Source: Bacteroidota bacterium
GTDB taxonomy: Bacteria; Bacteroidota; Bacteroidia; Chitinophagales; Chitinophagaceae
Assembly (NCBI GenBank): GCA_023391895.1
Contig: JAEWAC010000323.1
Location: 1 to 6,235 of the forward strand
Reading direction: 5' to 3'
DNA length: 6,235 bases
Below are positions 5,096 to 6,235 of this stretch, piece by piece (the first letter of the stretch is position 1; the number at the start of each line of letters is the position of its first letter). The translations under genes and the position numbers were made by a program. The notes below the pieces were generated by a model. That model did not search any database and had not been told where the DNA came from. It saw nothing but the letters and a program-made list of their open reading frames with translations.

Positions 5096-5238
5096 ATTAA
5101 ACTTCTTCAAATTCCCATAGTCTGAGCGAAATTTTCTTCAAAAATGGTCATGTTAAGCAGGGTTAAAAAAAGTTAAGGATGTGTTTAAACCTTTTGCCTT
5201 CAGGCAGTTCTATGTACCAACAAAACCTTATAAAACAA

Positions 5239-6066
5239 ATGTTAACTATGAAGACAATGAAAACATCTCTGTTGTTATTAACCGCTTCTTTTGCCGCTAC
5301 CACTTCCTTTGCGCAACTAGGTTTAGGCCTGACCAAAAGCACCAACGCTACGGTAACCAAATCGGTCAATGTAAACGCTGCCAACCGGGCCGCTACCAGG
5401 GCAACGGCCGCCACTAAAAGTGCTGTGTCTGCCACTACCACCAAAGCAGTGGAAGTAAGAACCACAACGGCTGCGGCTACAAAAGGGGTTGCTCACAAAA
5501 GCATCAGGGCTACCAAAGAATTAAAAAATACTGCCACCCAGGCTGCTGATGTAAATACTGGTGCCCGTGTCAATGCCCAGGCCAATGTACACGCATCGGA
5601 ACAGGCGAAAGCACATGCTAACGAAAATTCAGCCGTGTTTGGTGCTAAAGCGGAAACGGCCGTACAAACCGATGCCAACGTGGATGCTGATATCAACACC
5701 CAGCCGGTTGTAAATAAAGCAGAACAAACCACTACAGAAGTAAATCAAAAAGTGGAAGCCAAAAAAGAAGCCATTGCAGAAAAAAAGGCAGAAGTAAAAG
5801 CCAAGGCAGAAGCTAAAAAAGAAGCCGCTGCCGAGAAAGCGGCCGAGGTAAAAGCCGATGCCAAAGCAGAAGCCCGCGCCAAAGCACAGGCTTCTGTCAA
5901 CGCTGCAGAACAAGCCAAAGAAAAGGCCCATGAAACTTCTGCCGTTGTTGAAACCAGCACCACCGTAGATGGCAGTGCCGGGGCAGAACATCAAAAATCA
6001 GGTACGGCTGTTTCAGGCGAAGCCAAGGCTAAGTCCAAAACAAAAGCCGCTGTAAACAAAAACTAA
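5239..6066 (+). CDS. Exported Ala/Lys-rich protein with internal repeats, function unknown
   Basis: I do not recognise a named family. From ATG 5239 the product is 275 residues. A Sec signal peptide is clear: MLTMKTMK, then hydrophobic SLLLLTASFAA, then TTSFA with likely cleavage before Q26. The mature part is rich in Ala, Lys, Thr, Glu and Val, with one Phe, one Pro and no Cys, Trp, Tyr or Met, so it is probably extended or helical rather than globular. Residues 173-190 and 191-208 form an 18-residue tandem repeat (15 of 18 identical) starting EAKKEA. Residues 109-133 and 212-236 are a second duplicated module, 16 of 25 identical, containing EQAK. The AEQAKEKAHE stretch resembles group 3 LEA repeats; a cell-envelope or stress-protective role is speculation. 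ATG 5248 is nearly as good a start; ATG 5179 would put 20 unlikely residues before the signal peptide. Upstream is repeat-rich DNA without a clear promoter. Confidence 0.8.
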   Translation: MLTMKTMKTSLLLLTASFAATTSFAQLGLGLTKSTNATVTKSVNVNAANRAATRATAATKSAVSATTTKAVEVRTTTAAATKGVAHKSIRATKELKNTATQAADVNTGARVNAQANVHASEQAKAHANENSAVFGAKAETAVQTDANVDADINTQPVVNKAEQTTTEVNQKVEAKKEAIAEKKAEVKAKAEAKKEAAAEKAAEVKADAKAEARAKAQASVNAAEQAKEKAHETSAVVETSTTVDGSAGAEHQKSGTAVSGEAKAKSKTKAAVNKN

Positions 6067-6091
6067 GTACCCTTTTCCATACCCTTACCAT

Positions 6092-6127
6092 AACCATCCG
6101 TGGTGTCTACTTCGGATGGTTGTTTTT
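6092..6127 (+). terminator. Intrinsic terminator after the Ala/Lys-rich gene
   Basis: AACCATCCG (6092-6100) pairs perfectly with CGGATGGTT (6113-6121) around a 12-base loop and is followed by GTTTTT (6122-6127). It starts 26 nt after the stop codon and ends 13 nt before the next ATG. Confidence 0.88.
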
Positions 6128-6140
6128 AAATGCCGATGAT

Positions 6141-6235
6141 ATGAAACAAAAGATCCTCCCTTCCTTGTTTGCTCTTTTTTTGGCGCTCTCTTTCAGCAGT
6201 ACAAAAGCACAGACCGATAGTACACAGGTTGCTGC
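6141..6235 (+). CDS. N-terminal part of an exported protein (runs off the window)
   Basis: ATG 6141 opens a frame that stays open to the last base, 31 full codons. The product begins MKQKILP, then a hydrophobic stretch LFALFLALSF, then SSTKA with probable signal peptidase I cleavage before QTDSTQ. No lipobox cysteine is seen. Two earlier ATGs (6130, 6136) share another frame and stop at once in TGA at 6142-6144. Function cannot be assigned from the visible part. It is co-directional with the Ala/Lys-rich gene but separated from it by a terminator. Confidence 0.75.
   Translation, partial: MKQKILPSLFALFLALSFSSTKAQTDSTQVA

Larger units (their letters stand above)
4808..5120 (+). repeat. Direct boundary-motif copies with irregular spacing
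   Basis: Copies are TTCAAAACCCCATATA (4808-4823), a diverged TTTAAAAGTCCCTATA (4856-4871), a poor TTTAAAAAACCACA (4965-4978), TTCAAAAACCCATATG (5035-5050) and TTCAAATTCCCATA (5106-5119). Start-to-start distances are 48, 109, 70 and 71 bp, so the strict 61-bp spacing is lost. The variants at 4856 and 4965 are both preceded by GGTAAACTT, suggesting a subfamily. The region up to 5238 contains no credible gene. Confidence 0.65.

Noticed and set aside
5179..5238. Upstream ATG extension of the Ala/Lys-rich protein
   Set aside because: It would put 20 extra residues in front of a standard Sec signal peptide and begins directly after AAGG with no spacing.
5629..5994. 121-codon minus-strand open frame rich in Phe and Gly
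   Set aside because: It is the antisense of the Ala/Lys-rich repeats; TTC and GGC codons arise from GAA and GCC on the other strand.

Overview
The window looks like chromosomal DNA from a Bacteroidota bacterium, probably close to Chitinophagaceae. That rests on inference: a TAnnTTTG-type -7 box upstream of one gene, A/T-rich start regions mostly lacking a strong Shine-Dalgarno, a bacterial GH3 protein, and intergenic DNA full of short word-like repeats of the kind I associate with this phylum. I could not check the taxonomy by search.

Layout. 1-213 is the 3' end of a probable sugar transferase (+). 271-1800 is a complete GH3 family adenylating enzyme (+). An intrinsic terminator at 1822-1857 follows, then a LysE-type exporter at 1875-2510 (+). 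A convergent ABC-F ATPase lies at 2685-4271 (-), with a perfect -7 box and a hairpin-bearing leader upstream (4272-4391). 4392-5238 holds no credible gene but is dense in repeats. 5239-6066 (+) encodes an exported, Ala/Lys-rich, internally repeated protein, followed by a terminator (6092-6127). The 5' end of another exported protein starts at 6141 and runs off the window.

The genes do not form one obvious pathway. The sugar transferase and GH3 genes are co-directional with a 57-nt gap. lysE follows GH3 behind a terminator. The ABC-F gene is an independent minus-strand unit, and the last two genes share a strand and both encode Sec signal peptides.

The most unusual content is the DNA around the ABC-F gene. 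A boundary motif close to TTCAAAAACCCATATG recurs about ten times. Its first three copies (2531, 2592, 2653) and three inverted copies (ending at 4526, 4587, 4648) are spaced by exactly 61 bp. The DNA between copies often consists of degenerate 7-8 bp tandem words (GTTGA/TCAAC, CATTTT, TTTGTG, AATCTGTG). Two such stretches are near-identical inverted copies on either side of the ABC-F gene, sharing a 32-nt perfect match. The geometry recalls a CRISPR array, but the repeats are short and degenerate and the spacers are low-complexity words, so I treat it as an unexplained mosaic intergenic repeat.
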